The notes under the pieces were generated by a model. That model had not been told where the DNA came from. It ran no database searches and was given only the letters and a program-made list of their open reading frames with translations. From contig CM035808.1 in the NCBI GenBank assembly GCA_020466095.1, forward strand, positions 86,096,779 to 86,160,778: DNA of 64,000 bases, written 5' to 3'. The stretch is from Chlorops oryzae. Its lineage: Eukaryota; Arthropoda; Insecta; Diptera; Chloropidae. Numbering within the stretch: the first letter of the stretch is position 1; every line of letters begins with the position of its first letter. The translations under genes were made by a program, and so were the position numbers. Below are positions 43,446-55,388 of this stretch, one piece after another.

Positions 43446-44180
43446 AATTTTAAGAAAGAAAAAAAAAGACCTGGCAATTTTTTTTTTTTTAGGACTTCTC
43501 TAGTTTTCTCCAATTACTGTAATAAATTTAAACTGTTTGATTTCACTTTAAAGAATGGCAACGTCAAAGGAGAAAATCTGATTTTATACACACTTCGCTT
43601 CACAATTTTGCTCATGTTGTATAATTCTTATCCATAAATTTTTCTTAAGAAATAAACGGGATGCAACTGTGTTTTTTTCTTTTCCAAAAAATTTTAATAT
43701 TCCCCTGATTGAGCTGAACTTGAACTTGAAAAATTTTTGAATAAACATCCACTGAGGCAAGCTTCAGCTTGTTCTGGCTTAAAAATCATGTCTTATCTTC
43801 ATCTCCATGACTTCAGTAGCGATAAGCCAACTCCAGCTCTAGCCCAATGTTTTCATATTGAACTAATTGAACTACATATGCTCTCCTACCGCACAGTTTC
43901 TCACCCACACCATACTCACACATATATGTACTAATTTTTCAAAACATTCAATGCCAAAAATATCCCCCTGATTGAACTGAACTTGAACTTGAAAAATTTT
44001 TGAATAAACATCCAATGAGGCAAGCTTCAAATTGTTCTGGATAAAAAAAATCATGCCTTATCTTCATCTCAATGACCTCAGTAGCGATAAGACAACTCCA
44101 GCTCTATCCCAATGGTTACATATTGAACTAATTGAACTACATATGCTCTCCTACCGCACAGTTTCTCACCCCCTCAGCTC
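43446..44180. repeat. Non-coding region with a 263-bp direct duplication
   Basis: Two copies start CCCCTGATTGARCTGAACTT (43702 and 43965) and run to CTACCGCACAGTTTCTCACC near 43913 and 44170. They differ at scattered positions. No gene is visible. Confidence 0.75.
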
Positions 44181-44213
44181 TTCAATGATGCGCAATGCGA
44201 ACCTTCTCATATA

Positions 44214-44340
44214 AACCTCCAAAAATTTCCAAAGACCTAAATGTGTGTCATTTCATACAAACTTCCAAAAATTTCCAAAGACCTAAATGTGTGTCATTTC
44301 ATACAAACTTCCAAAAATTTTCTAGGACGTGCGTCTTTTC
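44214..44340. repeat. 46-bp tandem repeat, two and a half copies
   Basis: CCAAAAATTTCCAAAGACCT recurs at 44219, 44265 and (diverged) 44311, each followed by AAATGTGTGTCATTTCATAC. Confidence 0.8.
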
Positions 44341-44541
44341 ATACAAAAAAAGTTGAACACCCAGAACGAACATATCCTCCCTAATCACTACATCTTCTTC
44401 ATCTTCTTCCTCTACCAAGCCGATTTGCAAGAAAAGTCTGTTTTGGAGCTCTATCTTCCGACCTGTTGTCGCTAAACCTGCTTTTCGGAGTTCTTTTCTC
44501 AATTCTTTCACCTTCAAACACAAAACAGCAGGTGCTTTCAT
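44299..44541 (-). pseudogene. SAP-domain Gypsy gag, N-terminal fragment (copy 1)
   Basis: The - strand reads VKELRKELRKAGLATTGRK and IELQNRLFLQ, a SAP DNA/RNA-binding motif, then an acidic EEEDEEDV stretch; the frame then drifts into unrelated sequence. The same start occurs in copy 2 at 52245-52529, where more of gag follows. In many insect Ty3/Gypsy elements a SAP motif opens gag. This copy is 3'-truncated. Confidence 0.7.
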
Positions 44542-44904
44542 CGTGTCGGTACAATTTGTGACGTATAAAAAATTTATAATAACTTACATACCATGCTAGA
44601 AATGAACAATCTTCACATAATTTTACACAAAAATTTATATGCAGTTGTTTTTATTTTTAACCTTGGCTGTATAAGAAGAATTTTTATGGCTTAAACAAAC
44701 AATTCGTATTCTAAAAAAAGTAAATTCTTTCATTCTTGGGCTTAGAATGCAATTTTTACTAAATTTTATTTTCTCGATTTTTGTTGCTTCTTAATTAGCT
44801 TTAAGGATTTTCTTCAATTCGATTCGCATTTAAACTAAATTTTCAATATATTTGTATTTTTTCGAACAACTTTCAAACTATTTTATTTTTATTCTTTTTT
44901 ATGT

Positions 44905-45150
44905 AACTAGGATTTTTTTGATAACGTCTATTGTATCGATGATAGGACATTCGAATAGCAAAAATCTAACGCCGGTGAACTTAATGTCCTATCAACATGT
45001 TCATCGTTCAATTTACGCCACCCCCAAACACACTCAGATACACAAAAGTTCAAACCGGTTTAGAGCGAAGAGTTTGCTCTCATGAGAAATCAAATCGGCT
45101 CAATCGTCTCTCACAAGCAGAAAAGGCGAAAATATGCAAAAGGCACAGAC
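44905..45150. repeat. Repeat family R1, copy 1 (LTR-like, ~240 bp)
   Basis: TTGATAACGTCTATTRTATC, ATCGATGATAGGACA, CTAACGCCGGTGAACTTAAT, CAACATGTTCATCGTTCAAT and CAAACCGGTTTAGAGCGAAG in fixed order. Copies lie at 47125-47365, 52845-53025 and 53945-54125. Its position just upstream of the SAP-gag suggests LTR or leader of that Gypsy family (inference). Confidence 0.7.
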
Positions 45151-46220
45151 AGAGAAGCGTGAGACTGCCGAAAAACAATCAGAATGAAAAACACTTCCTT
45201 ATGTGTTGAGGCGACAAGGCCGATTGTTTGGTTCTTGCCGTGATCGTTTCAAAGAATTCCTAGCATGAGCGTTGTCTTCATATAGAACGTTGTCTTTCTT
45301 TCTTGGATTTCATACTTTCAGCGTTTGATTTAAAAATGCAACGAAGGAGTACAATATATCCTGTTTTAGCATTACAAACTGTTTGAATATGTGAACAAAC
45401 AAATTTGAAAAACAAAGGCAAAATTCTGATTTCTAAATTTTTAAGAGAAAAACAGAGCAACAAAACATGTTTATCCCTCCAGCATACTCTAACTAAATTG
45501 TTAAAATTTGTGTATCGCTGTTCGTTTGTATGAGCGTCAATCTGCAATTTTGAAGCTTTCATGTGCTTGTTGTACCTATTTCCGCAACAACAAACTACAA
45601 CAAACATATGACAGCCTACGCTTCAGGTCAAGTTTCATTATAATTGCAGCCTTGGACATCTTAATAGTTCTACACTCTTTCGGTTCATTACTTCAACTTA
45701 CAATTCTCATAAGCATTATGCGGATTAACATATAAGACGGAACAAAATTGTCCGAAAATTTTCTTGCAATTCTCCACTCTGCACGTTAAGTATATGTATA
45801 TGTGTCAATATTTATGGGATGTCGTTAAGCACCAATACTGCCAATTTTGACAACATTCTTCACAATGGGCAGCTGCCAACATATTTTTCAATAACAAATA
45901 ACATTGAAGCACATTTTTTATGCTCTCAATTATTCTAAATGATCATAAAATAACCAAAAAGTAAAAAAGGCATTAATAAGTCAAAAAAAGTGGTAGATTT
46001 TGACCTAGCGTGGTGGAGGTGGTAGATTTTGAAAACAGTGGTAGATATACCATCAAAGTAGAAGAAGTCCGAGCACTGACAGGGATCAGAAATATTTATG
46101 AAATTGATTTTGAAAACTTTACAATTAAAATTTTATTTCAAAATTGAAGTATATTTGTTATTTTCTATTTAATATTATTATTAAAAATCGCCAAAAAAAA
46201 AAAAATTATATAATGAGATT
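45150..46220. other. Non-coding region
   Basis: About 1 kb without a recognisable gene or clear terminal repeats. GTGGTAGATTTTGA recurs at 45990 and 46020. Short ORFs show no family features. Confidence 0.5.
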
Positions 46221-46224
46221 TTTT

Positions 46225-47365
46225 TTTTTACTTTTAAATTAATAACTCTTAGGAGAGGGAAATTTAAAACACGTAAAAAATTGCGTATGTGATACTTGAA
46301 TGCTCCCTTTTATGTACCCTCATATTGAGTGTATTCCTATTACGTTATCACGTAAAATTTTCGTCCGTGTATTGACTTTACAGACACCAATTTTATTTTT
46401 TAATTCTTAAAGCGAAAAAACTCAAATTTTGTTCAATCAGTTCAATTTCTTATTTAAATCGAACGAAATTGTGATTATTTGCTCTTGGTCGTTTGGCTCC
46501 TGACAGCTGTAGCTGTACACTCTTTGATCTCTCTTTTCTTCATCAAATGACTATCTTTAACTTTACTTTGCTTCACCAAATCGTTATCTTCAAGTTTACA
46601 TTTTGGTTTTCTTTTTTCTTTATAACAATACTCAGACCTCTTAAGTTTGGCGTCTAATTCGTAAAATTTTCCAACCCTCAAAATTAGTGCGCTCTTCGTG
46701 GTCTTCTTTCTCCGTTTGTTCCCTCTCTGATCACTGCTCCGTCATTTTTGTACATTCTGTAACTTATTCGCTCTCCTGGCTTTGATCTCTGTTGGGAGTC
46801 TATTGCGGTCTCCTTCACTCCTCTAGTAATCTCACTTCTGGACTCGTTGGCGTTACCTTGCGAAAGCGAATTTCGAATTTTAACGGGTCGAAATTCTGTT
46901 GCTGTTGTTATTGTTGATGCTGATTCTGGATGATGCAATATGACGACTGCAAAACCCTTTAGATGATGAAAAATCTGTATGTTTTAGCGAACATACAAAA
47001 ACAGTTGAACTTCGATTTAAGCTCAATTTTAACTTTCCTCTAAACGACTCGACTCGCATTTTAACTCAATTTTCAATATATTATATTTGTATTTTTTGAA
47101 ACAAAATTGGAACTTTTTTATATTTATTATTTTTTAATGTAACTAAGATTTTTTTGATAACGTCTATTATATCGATGATAGGACACTCGAATACCAAAAA
47201 TCTGACGCCGGTGAACTTATGGTGCTATCAACATGTTCATCGTTCAATTTACGCAACACCCAAACACACTCAAATACACAATAGTTCAAACCGGTTTAGA
47301 GCGAAGAGTTCGCTCTCATGAGAAGTCGAATCGGTTCAATCGTCTCTCACAAGAAAAGGCGAAAA
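46225..47365. repeat. Direct duplication R2, copy 1 (~1.1 kb), ending in an R1 unit
   Basis: Matches 53040-54125 in the same order: ATTGCGTATGTGATACTTGA, GTATTCCTA..ACGTTATCACGTAAAA, TGCTCTTGGTCGTTTGGCTC, TGGACTCGTTGGCGTTACCT, then an R1 unit. The - strand has two short frames (46475-46681 and 46684-46938, the latter starting MHHPESASTITTATEFRPVK), perhaps remains of a polyprotein end; no domain recognised. Confidence 0.75.
47125..47365. repeat. Repeat family R1, copy 2
   Basis: Same motif order as 44905-45150; the LINE-3 fragment begins immediately after it near 47370. Confidence 0.7.
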
Positions 47366-47439
47366 TATGGAAAAGGTACACAGCGTCCAAACACAAATTT
47401 ACGTATGCCTATGGGCGCACACACAAATGCACACATATG

Positions 47440-47872
47440 CGTCAGTGTTTAGCTGTTATGCACTGCCGAGCTACACGTTAGAGGAGTATGCAACCTTTCT
47501 TGACAGATTAGTAAGGGAAGCACGGGAAAAGTCACCGAAAATTGTACCGGGGGATTTCAATGCCTGGTCTACATTATGGGGTAGCAGAAGCAGAAATACC
47601 AGGGGAAGAATGATTTTGGAAGTGTTGGACACTATGGAGATTGTTCTGGTTAACGATCATAGATACAGCACTTTTGATAACGGGCGTTTTGTATCCACTA
47701 TTGATTTGACCTTTGCCAGTGGAACCATCACACGCAATGTGCGGTGGTGTGTATCGGACGAAGACACGCTCAGCGACCATAGAGCGATTATCTTTAAAAC
47801 TGTGGAAGTAAACCCCATAAGAAGAAGCTTTGGCACTTGTAAGGCGTGGAGAAGTGAAAAACTCGATGAGGA
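47440..47872 (+). pseudogene. LINE-3 AP-endonuclease domain
   Basis: YTLEEYATFLDRLVREARE, KIVPGDFNAWSTLWGS (catalytic GDFNAW), RGRMILEVLDTMEIVLVND, TIDLTFASGTI and LSDHRAIIF (catalytic SDH) are diagnostic for R1/LOA-type endonucleases. The N-terminal third is missing. Confidence 0.88.
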
Positions 47873-48711
47873 AATATGACATTGCTATTGTGGCAGTGGC
47901 TAAACACCTGACAGAGCTTAAAGTTAAGTTTGAAGTAACTATTAAAAATGTCCAAAAGTGGCTGCAAGGAGCAGGACTACAGCTAGCGGAGCTCAAGACG
48001 GAGCTGGTACTATTAAGCAGCCGAAAGACAGTGTAAAGAATTACCCTTAGAGAAGGAGGGCATAATATTAATTCGAGTGCGCACATTAAGTACCTGGGAA
48101 TCGTAATTGACCAACGGCTAAACTTCAAGGAGCATTTAAGGATGGCTGGGCGCAAAGTCTTAAAAATTACCAACGCTATGGCAAGGATTCTGCCAAATAC
48201 GGGAGGCCCAAAAAATATGGCGAGAAGATTGTTGGCCAACGTGTCTACATCAGTAATGATGTATGGTGCTCCGATTTGGTACGCGGCTGCAGGACACAGA
48301 TCATACCTTTGCGGAATAAGAGCAGCCTAAAGACGTTCCTCACTGAGAGTGTGCTGTGCATATGGCACGGTATCGGAATTGTCGGCCGATGTTATAGCGG
48401 GAAGGCTACCAGTAGACCTGAGGGCAAAAAGTTTGGCAGCAGTATATAGGCTTAAGCAGCTTAGTAATTTCGACAGGAACAGATTAGTTGAGGTCGAAAG
48501 AAACTTATTGGAGCAGTGGCAGTTCAGATGGGATACGTGAACAAAAGGTCGTTGGACACACCTCCTGATCCCAGACATCAATAGCTGGCTTAAGAGGAAA
48601 TACGGCGAACCAAACTTCTACGTAACACAGCTCCTCACAGGATATGGGCCTTTTAGGGAGTATCTTTACAAATACAGACTAGTGGAGCATCAGTACTGTT
48701 TGTACTGAGTC
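47873..48711 (+). pseudogene. LINE-3 reverse transcriptase C-terminal part
   Basis: The endonuclease jumps at about 47870 to the end of the RT catalytic motif (YDIAIVAVAKHL, with the Ala-Asp of YADD lost). IKYLGIVIDQRLNFKEHL, GGPKNMARRLLANV, MYGAPIWYAAA and GRWTHLLIPDINSWLKRKYG follow in three frames. Most of RT is deleted, so the copy is dead. The frame goes to QYCLY at the insertion site. Confidence 0.85.
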
Positions 48712-51094
48712 AAGCCACGTCAAGTGAGCACCCTTTTTTCAACATTGTGATAAAATAATGTTTTAATATTTTATATTAGTTGTATTTATAGCCAAATAGA
48801 ATTCTGAAGGAGGATTTTAAAAAAAATTTGTTGTAGCTGTACTTTTTTGGCATTCAAACTTTTCATTTTTCTATTAAAAATGTAAATTCCTATATTTTCA
48901 AACTGTTGTTGCGTGGAAAGTGTTTGATGAAACTAAATATTATATAATTTTGCATCCAAGTTGGGAGAAGGTTATATTTTGAAAATAAAATTACAAAAAC
49001 AACAACAAATTTTTTTCCTACTTTCTACGGAGCTTTAAAAAATACATATCAAAATTTGCAGCTCTTCTGCATAACAAATTTTTTTCATTTATTTTTTATA
49101 AATTGCACTCAATATCTCTTCAGACCTGGGGGTAGTGAACTAAATTTTCAGCCCCACTAGTTCTTTAATGAGTGAACCTTTAAAATATTCGGTTCCACTA
49201 ATTCGTAGTGAAATTGAATTCTCTTCCACTATTTTCAGTAGTAAAATAGTGAATGTAAGAAAATGTACACTAAATTCTCTGTAGTGAAAGTGAAAATGTT
49301 TCTGACTTAAGCTTTTACTAGTGGCTGTAAGAATATCCCCACTAAATTAAAAAAAAAATTTTTTTTTATTTTTTCCAAATCAAATTTTGTTGTTGAAAAA
49401 TTAGTGGCTAACAAAATATCTCCACTAAATAAGAAAAAAATATATTTTGAATATATTAAACACACATTCAATCACGAGTTTGAAAAATAATAAAACTGGC
49501 AACGGGCATGCCAGAATACACTGGCACTTTGACAATCATTCATGGTTCCTTTGATATAGCTTTTTGCACATGGGTCACTGGTCGTTTTAAAATGTTAGGA
49601 GTGCTTACTTTGTGCTCTTCTAGACTGAAGCTCGGGTCTACAACACTATCATCCGAGTCGAAAGCAAACATTTTATTTTTTTTAAACTTCTTGTGTTTAT
49701 TTGAAAATTAAAATGAATAAAGATACAAAATTCAAATTTTACTGAAAATAATTTAGTGGAACAGTTTGATTTTCCACTAGTTATTTAAATTTTGAGTGGA
49801 AAAAAATGTTTAAGCACTAATTTTATTTTAGTGGAAATTTTTCAACTTCACTACCACTAGGCTTGTAGTTGAAGTTTTGTTTCACTACCACTAAAAATAA
49901 TAGTGGAACTGACACGTCGGGTTTCTTGCACTCAAATTTTTTTTATTAAAACCCACTAGCTCCACTACCACTAGATTGGGATTTAGTTAAAAATGTGAAT
50001 CACTAAAAATCTAGTGCACTACCCCCAGGTCTGTATCTCTTTTTATGAATCTAAAAAAAAATTTCACCGATCAGCTGTAGTTTCTACGCAATAAATGTTT
50101 TTCGAACCTCTCGCAGTGCTAAACCAGTGCTTAACCATAGCACAGACAGTACTTATAGTTAAAGCACAATTACAACCACTTGGACCTCTTTGATTTTTTT
50201 TTTTTTTTTTCGAATTTTAGCTGCAGGTGTTAAGAATATATCATGTTAGCTTGAAAATGGGATCTCTATTAGTTTAGGAGGTACAAAGCATTGAACATGC
50301 GTACCCAACAATTTTCCCTCAGTAAAATTGAAGTGAGCGCATTTTTGACAAGCACAGCTTTTTCGTTCCGTTTTGAACCTTGCATATAATGCGCTCGCTT
50401 CGTTGTTACTGAGGGAAAATTGCTGGGTACGCATGTTCAATGCTTTGTACCTCCTAAACTAATAAAGATCCCATTTTCAAACTTACATGATATATTCTTA
50501 ACACCTGCAGCTAAAATTCGAAAAAAATAAAAAAAAATCAAAAAGGTCCAAGTGGTTGTAATTGTGCTTTAACTATAAATACTGTGCTATGGTTAAGCAC
50601 TGGTTTAGCACTGCGAGAGGTTCGAAAAACATTTATTGCGTAGAAACTACAGCTGATCGGTGAAATTTTTTTTTTTAATTCATAAAAAGAGATACTGAGT
50701 GCAATTTATAAAAAATAAGTGAAAAAAATTTGTTATGCAGAAGAGCTGCAAATTTTGATATGTATATTTTAAAGCTCCGTAGAAAGTAGGAAAAAAATTT
50801 GTTGTTGTTTTTGTAATTTTATTTTCAAAATATAACCTTCTCCCAACTTGGATGCAAAATTATATTTAGTTTCATCAAACACTTTCCATGCAACAACAGT
50901 TTGAAAATATAGGAATTTACATTTTTAATAGAAAAATGAAAAGTTTGAATGCCAAAAAAGTACAGTTACAACAAATTTTTTTTAAATCCTCTTTCAGAAT
51001 TCTATTTGGCTATAAATACAACTAATATAAAATATTAAAACATTATTTCATCACAATGTTGAAAAAAGGGTGCTCACTTGACGTGGCTTGACTC
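48707..51094. mobile_element. 2.4-kb inverted-repeat (foldback) element in LINE-3
   Basis: Ends are GAGTCAAGCCACGTCAAGTG and its complement. The arms match for ~720 bp on each side once the nested hAT MITE is removed, with a short loop around 50325-50400. It is flanked by ACT (48704-48706 and 51095-51097). No ORF of note. The 3-bp duplication and long arms do not fit a family I can name. Confidence 0.8.
49121..50033. mobile_element. hAT MITE (913 bp) nested in the inverted-repeat element
   Basis: Inverted ends CAGACCTGGGGGTAGTG, 8-bp duplication TATCTCTT (49113-49120 and 50034-50041). The interior is full of short CCACTA/TAGTGG motifs in both orientations. No transposase. Confidence 0.85.
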
Positions 51095-51097
51095 ACT

Positions 51098-51330
51098 GTG
51101 AAAACGCTGTCGAAAGCGTGGAGCATGTTTTCGTGGAGTGCGGGCGGTTTCTGGAAGCGCGACAAAAACTATCAATGTATTTGAACGAGCCAGTATCGTG
51201 CGAGGCGATCGTTAGAAGGATGGTGTGCTCGGAAGAAATGTGGAGTAAAATTAGCTTCGTCATCACTGAAATAATGCTACAGTTACGGCGGGAAGAAAGA
51301 AGAGACAACATGCAAAATGCTAGTCAATGA
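51098..51330 (+). pseudogene. LINE-3 C-terminal Cys/His region
   Basis: Continues from 48711: CENAVESVEHVFVECGRFLE carries the C..H...C pattern typical of the R1/LOA C-terminal knuckle, then IVRRMVCSEEMWSKI and QLRREERRDN. Natural stop at 51328-51330. A short 3' UTR follows with GAGCACGTTTCGGGAAGCGA. Confidence 0.82.
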
Positions 51331-51639
51331 AGAGGCAAAGCTCTAATCCCAGCTCTACGAAGTAATGCGTCGAGCTGACGGTACCGTAGAGCACGTTTCG
51401 GGAAGCGACACTAAGGGAGGTTAAGGTTTAGTACGTAGGTGTGTTTTCTTGTCATTCCGACAATTTCAGATGCATGCAACGGGCGTAAACCCAAAAAGGG
51501 GGTGGTTGCGGAATTCACAAATCGTGCATACTATTATATCAAGATTACTACTTTGATGGTATCTTTTAGAAGATTCCAACTTCCTCATAAAAAAAACAAA
51601 ACATATGCGTATGTATATTTACACTTAAATTTAATAATG

Positions 51640-52540
51640 TCTTTACATGGGCAATTGCCTGCAACATGATCGGTTTCCCCGCACTTGAAACATACACGAG
51701 CCCCCGACCGTAAAAGCTTTTGCTTTTCATTTGATTTATTAAAACCTTTCGAACTAGCGTTCTGAAACTGCGAGACATGGCTTCAAACTTTCTCATATAT
51801 AGAAATCACATTCTTTAATTGGGCAACACAAACCGCTTTATATATAGTTGCATTGTTTACACGACTGTCATTTATGCCATTTATGAAATACGAGATCAAA
51901 CTTTTCTCATCCAGATTTAAGGCTCAACTTATCTGTTGGAGGTATTCACGCATTGTTTCGACCAATTTGTGACGACGATTTCGCATAAGTCGGTGAATCT
52001 CTGCATCGGAGATGCTCCTTTCGTATTCGCTAACTTGCGCCGATTTTAAAGAATTCCAATCTTTAACACTAGTCTGACCATGCACGAATGATTTAGCACC
52101 TCCCCGCAGCAATTGCATCCCGTAAACATAAATTTGAAGATTATTCCAACACAACATGGAACTATTTTTCTCCAAATGTTTCACCCAACTACGAACATTT
52201 TCGGTTTCCTTTCCTCGAAAACAAGTGAAGATCTCCACAACATCTTAAAGCGTGTATAAACATTTTGTTGAATTAACCAAAATCTCCAGAGCATCTTGAA
52301 AACTATTGGCTTCACTGTGACAAGACTTTACTTCTTCTTCATCCTCTTCCTCTACCAAGCCGATTTGCAAGAGAAGACTGTTATGGAGCTCCATTTTCCA
52401 ACCTGTTGTCGCTAAACCTGCTTTTCGGAGTTCTATTCTCAATTCTTTCACCATCAAACACAAAACAGCAGGTGCTTCCATCGTGTCCGTACAATTTGTG
52501 ACGTATAAAAATTTTATAATTACTTTCATACCATGCTAGA
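51640..52540 (-). pseudogene. SAP-domain Gypsy gag (copy 2), with CCHC knuckle
   Basis: SAP motif (VKELRIELRKAGLATTGWK), acidic EEEDEEEV, a frame break near 52240, then the capsid-like part ENVRSWVKHLE, MLCWNNLQIYVYGMQLLRG, GGAKSFVHGQ and DAEIHRLMRNRRHKL. A stop lies at 51924-51926. After that come LDEKSLISYFINGIND and a CFKCGETDHVAGNC knuckle in shifted frames to about 51650. No pol follows in the window. Confidence 0.8.
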
Positions 52541-52844
52541 AATGGACAATCTTCATATGATTTTATTAAAAAAATTATATGCAGTTGTTTTTATTTTTAA
52601 CCTTGGCTGTATAAGAAGAGTTTTTTATTGCCTAAACAAACAATTCGTATTCTAAAAAAAAGAAAATTTTTTCATTCTTCGACTTAGAATGCAATTTTAA
52701 CTAAATTTTGTTTTCTCGATTTTTGTTGCTTCTTAATTAGCTTTAAGGCTTTTCTTCAATTCGACTCGCAACTAAGCTAAAATTTCAATATATTTGTTTT
52801 TTTTCGAACAAATTTGAAACTATTTTATTTTTTTTATTTTTTAA

Positions 52845-53025
52845 TGTAACTAAGATTTTTTTGATAACGTCTATTATATCGATGATAGGACACTCGAATA
52901 GCAAAAATCTGACGCCGGTGAACTTAATCTGCTATCAACATGTTCATCGTTCAATTTATGCGACACCCAAACACTCATGAGAAATCAAATCGGCTCAATC
53001 GTCTCTCACAAGCAGAAAAGGTGAA
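52845..53025. repeat. Repeat family R1, copy 3
   Basis: As 44905-45150 but with an internal deletion after CACCCAAACACTCATGAGAA. Confidence 0.7.
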
Positions 53026-53039
53026 AAAAAAATTACAAA

Positions 53040-54125
53040 ATGAGACTCTTTTTGTAACTTGAATTAATAAATCTTAGGGGAGGGAGTTCAAAAAGACGTT
53101 TAAAATTGCGTATGTGATACTTGAAAACTCGCTTTTATGTACCTACATATTGAGTGTATTCCTAAGACGTTATCACGTAAAACTTTCGCCCGTAAATTGA
53201 CTTTACAGACACCAATTTTATTTTTTAATTCTTAAAGCGAAAAAACTCAAATTTTGTTCAATCAGTTCAATTTCTTATTTAAATCAAACGAAATTGTGAT
53301 TATTTGCTCTTGGTCGTTTGGCTCCTGACAGCTGTAGCTGTACACTCTTTGATCTCTCTTTTCTTCATCAAATGACTATCTTTAACTTTACTTTGCTTCA
53401 CCAAATCGTTATCTTCAAGTTTACATTTTGGTTTTCTTTTTTCTTTATAACAATACTCAGACCTCTTAAGTTTGGCGTCTAATTCTTAAATTTTCCAACC
53501 CTCAAAATTAGTGCGCTTTTCGTGGTATTTTTTCTCCGTTTGTTCCCTCTCTGATCATTGCTCAATTACATTCTGTAACTTTTTCGTTCTCCTGGCTTTG
53601 ATCTCTGTTGGGAGTCTATTGCGGACTCCTTCACTCCTCTAGTAATCTCACTTCTGGACTCGTTGGCGTTACCTTGCACAAGCCAATTTCGAATTTTAAC
53701 GGGTCGAAATTCTGTTGCTGTTGTTATTGTTGATGCTGATTCTGGATGATGCAATATGACGACTGCAAAACCCTTTAGATAATGAAAAATCTGTATGTTT
53801 TAGGGAACATACAAAAACAGTTGAACTTCGATTTAAGCTCAATTTTAACTTTCCTTTAAACGATCGAATCGCAACTTAACTCAATTTTCAATATATTTGT
53901 ATTTTTTCGAACAAATTTGAAACTTTTTTATTTATATTATTTTTTAATGTAACTAAGATTTTTTTGATAACGGCTATTATATCGATGATAGGACACTCGA
54001 ATAGCAAAAATCTAACGCCGGTGAACTTAATGTGCTATCAACATGTTTATCGTTCAATTTACGCAACACCCAAACACACTCAAATACACAATAGTTCAAA
54101 CCGGTTTAGAGCGAAGAGTTCGCGA
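53040..54125. repeat. Direct duplication R2, copy 2, with R1 copy 4 at its end
   Basis: Partner of 46225-47365 about 6.8 kb away, same orientation. Small deletions (for example around 53560) and point changes show they are not very recent. Confidence 0.75.
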
Positions 54126-54197
54126 GAAAAGCGTTTAAACAAAAACGGATTTAAAGTTTAAGTTTTCAAGTAAAAAACAAAAACGCATCAGCAATTA

Positions 54198-54383
54198 AGT
54201 AATAAAATGATTCGGATTTTTCACTTTTATTTCAATCGCTTTATTTTGTTTCTTATTATGTATCATCCATAGAATTAGAATTCATCCTCATTAAGGCGGA
54301 AGCGAAATTGCAAAAAATAGTATAGATATATACAAAATAAAGCAATTGAAATAAAAGTGCAAATTCCGAATCATTTTATTACT
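54198..54383. mobile_element. Tc1/mariner-type MITE (186 bp), TA duplication
   Basis: Inverted arms of ~55 bp start AGTAATAAAATGATTCGGA; TA stands on both sides (54196-54197 and 54384-54385). Confidence 0.75.
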
Positions 54384-54544
54384 TAAAAGTTTTCAACGCA
54401 ACAGACTCGAAACAATATTATATCAGTACTGCTTCGGTTCTACACAACAAATGACTCCTGTTTTCTCTCTTTCTGGACTTTGGCACAAGAGCGAAATAAA
54501 AATCCTACATATTATATATACGCGCAAACTTTATAAAGTACAAG

Positions 54545-55097
54545 TGTGGTATATTTTGACACACCCTAACTCAGTCCCAACTTTGTTGCCACATTTATTC
54601 CAAACAAACCATTTCCTGCATTGCTGTAATATTTACTCTAGATAACCCATTCCATACATTGTCGCAATATATACAGAAAGAGGTCAATAAAAATATTCGG
54701 CTTTGATTGCGATTCTCTAATTCCAAAGAATCCAAACCAACGACCCACTTCAAGTACGATTACCTATTTCCAAACAGGGTAAACAATTGATACATTTAAC
54801 TCTTGCTTTTGTTTTTTCGCTTTGCTTCGGCCAAGCGAAGCCGCGGCCAAGCGAAGCCGCGCTTTGACCGTTTACATTTTCTTCCGCACGTTTCCCAACA
54901 TATGATTATACCATTCTAATCGTTTATTAGGTCATAAAATATTTTGCCTACATATGTAATAATCTTTTTCTTTTTCCAACTTCTTTTGTTTAGATTTAAG
55001 TAGTATATAAGTGACAAATTGGTTTCAATAAAGAACAGTTGAAGTTGAACACTCCTTGGGAGAATGAATTGGTGTTTTACTACTCCAAGTGTTTACA
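54545..55097 (+). repeat. Gypsy-2 5' LTR (553 bp)
   Basis: TGTGGTAT..TTTACA. Contains TATA (TATATAAG near 55010), AATAAA near 55029, and a duplicated GCCAAGCGAAGCCGCG motif near 54832-54863 that can pair into a GC hairpin. Confidence 0.93.
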
Positions 55098-55139
55098 TGG
55101 CGATCCTCGCCAGACTCGTTCGTCAAAGTTTATAGATAA

Positions 55140-55388
55140 CGTTCGTTCATCCTTCAGTTAAAAAGGACTCGCGCCCGCGGGAACAAAATTTAAAAAAAAA
55201 AATTTTTTTTTTGAAAGGACATAAATAAATTTTCTTTAAAAAAAAAGTGAAAAAGGACACAAAAATAAAAGTTAAAAAAAAAGTGAAAAAGGACACAAAA
55301 ATAAAAGTTAAAAAGGACACAAAAATAAAAATTCAAAAAGTGAAAAAAAGGACACAAAAACTGAAACTACGAAACAAAAAGGTTCTGA
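55140..55388 (+). repeat. Gypsy-2 leader with short A-rich repeats
   Basis: AAAAAGGACACAAAAATAAA recurs about four times between 55250 and 55360, upstream of the small membrane ORF. Confidence 0.7.

Larger units (their letters stand above)
47367..51430 (+). mobile_element. R1/LOA-like LINE (LINE-3), 5'-truncated, internally deleted, interrupted
   Basis: Endonuclease, the end of RT and the C-terminal zinc region are present in order on the + strand, with an inverted-repeat element inserted at 48707-51094. Removing that insert with one copy of ACT restores the ORF. 3' UTR to about 51430. Confidence 0.8.

Noticed and set aside
43703..44180. Pair of LTRs
   Set aside because: Copies are adjacent with only ~50 bp between and lack TG..CA ends, primer site and internal genes.
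47574..48239. 221-codon - strand frame in LINE-3
   Set aside because: Antisense to endonuclease and RT motifs; no independent similarity.
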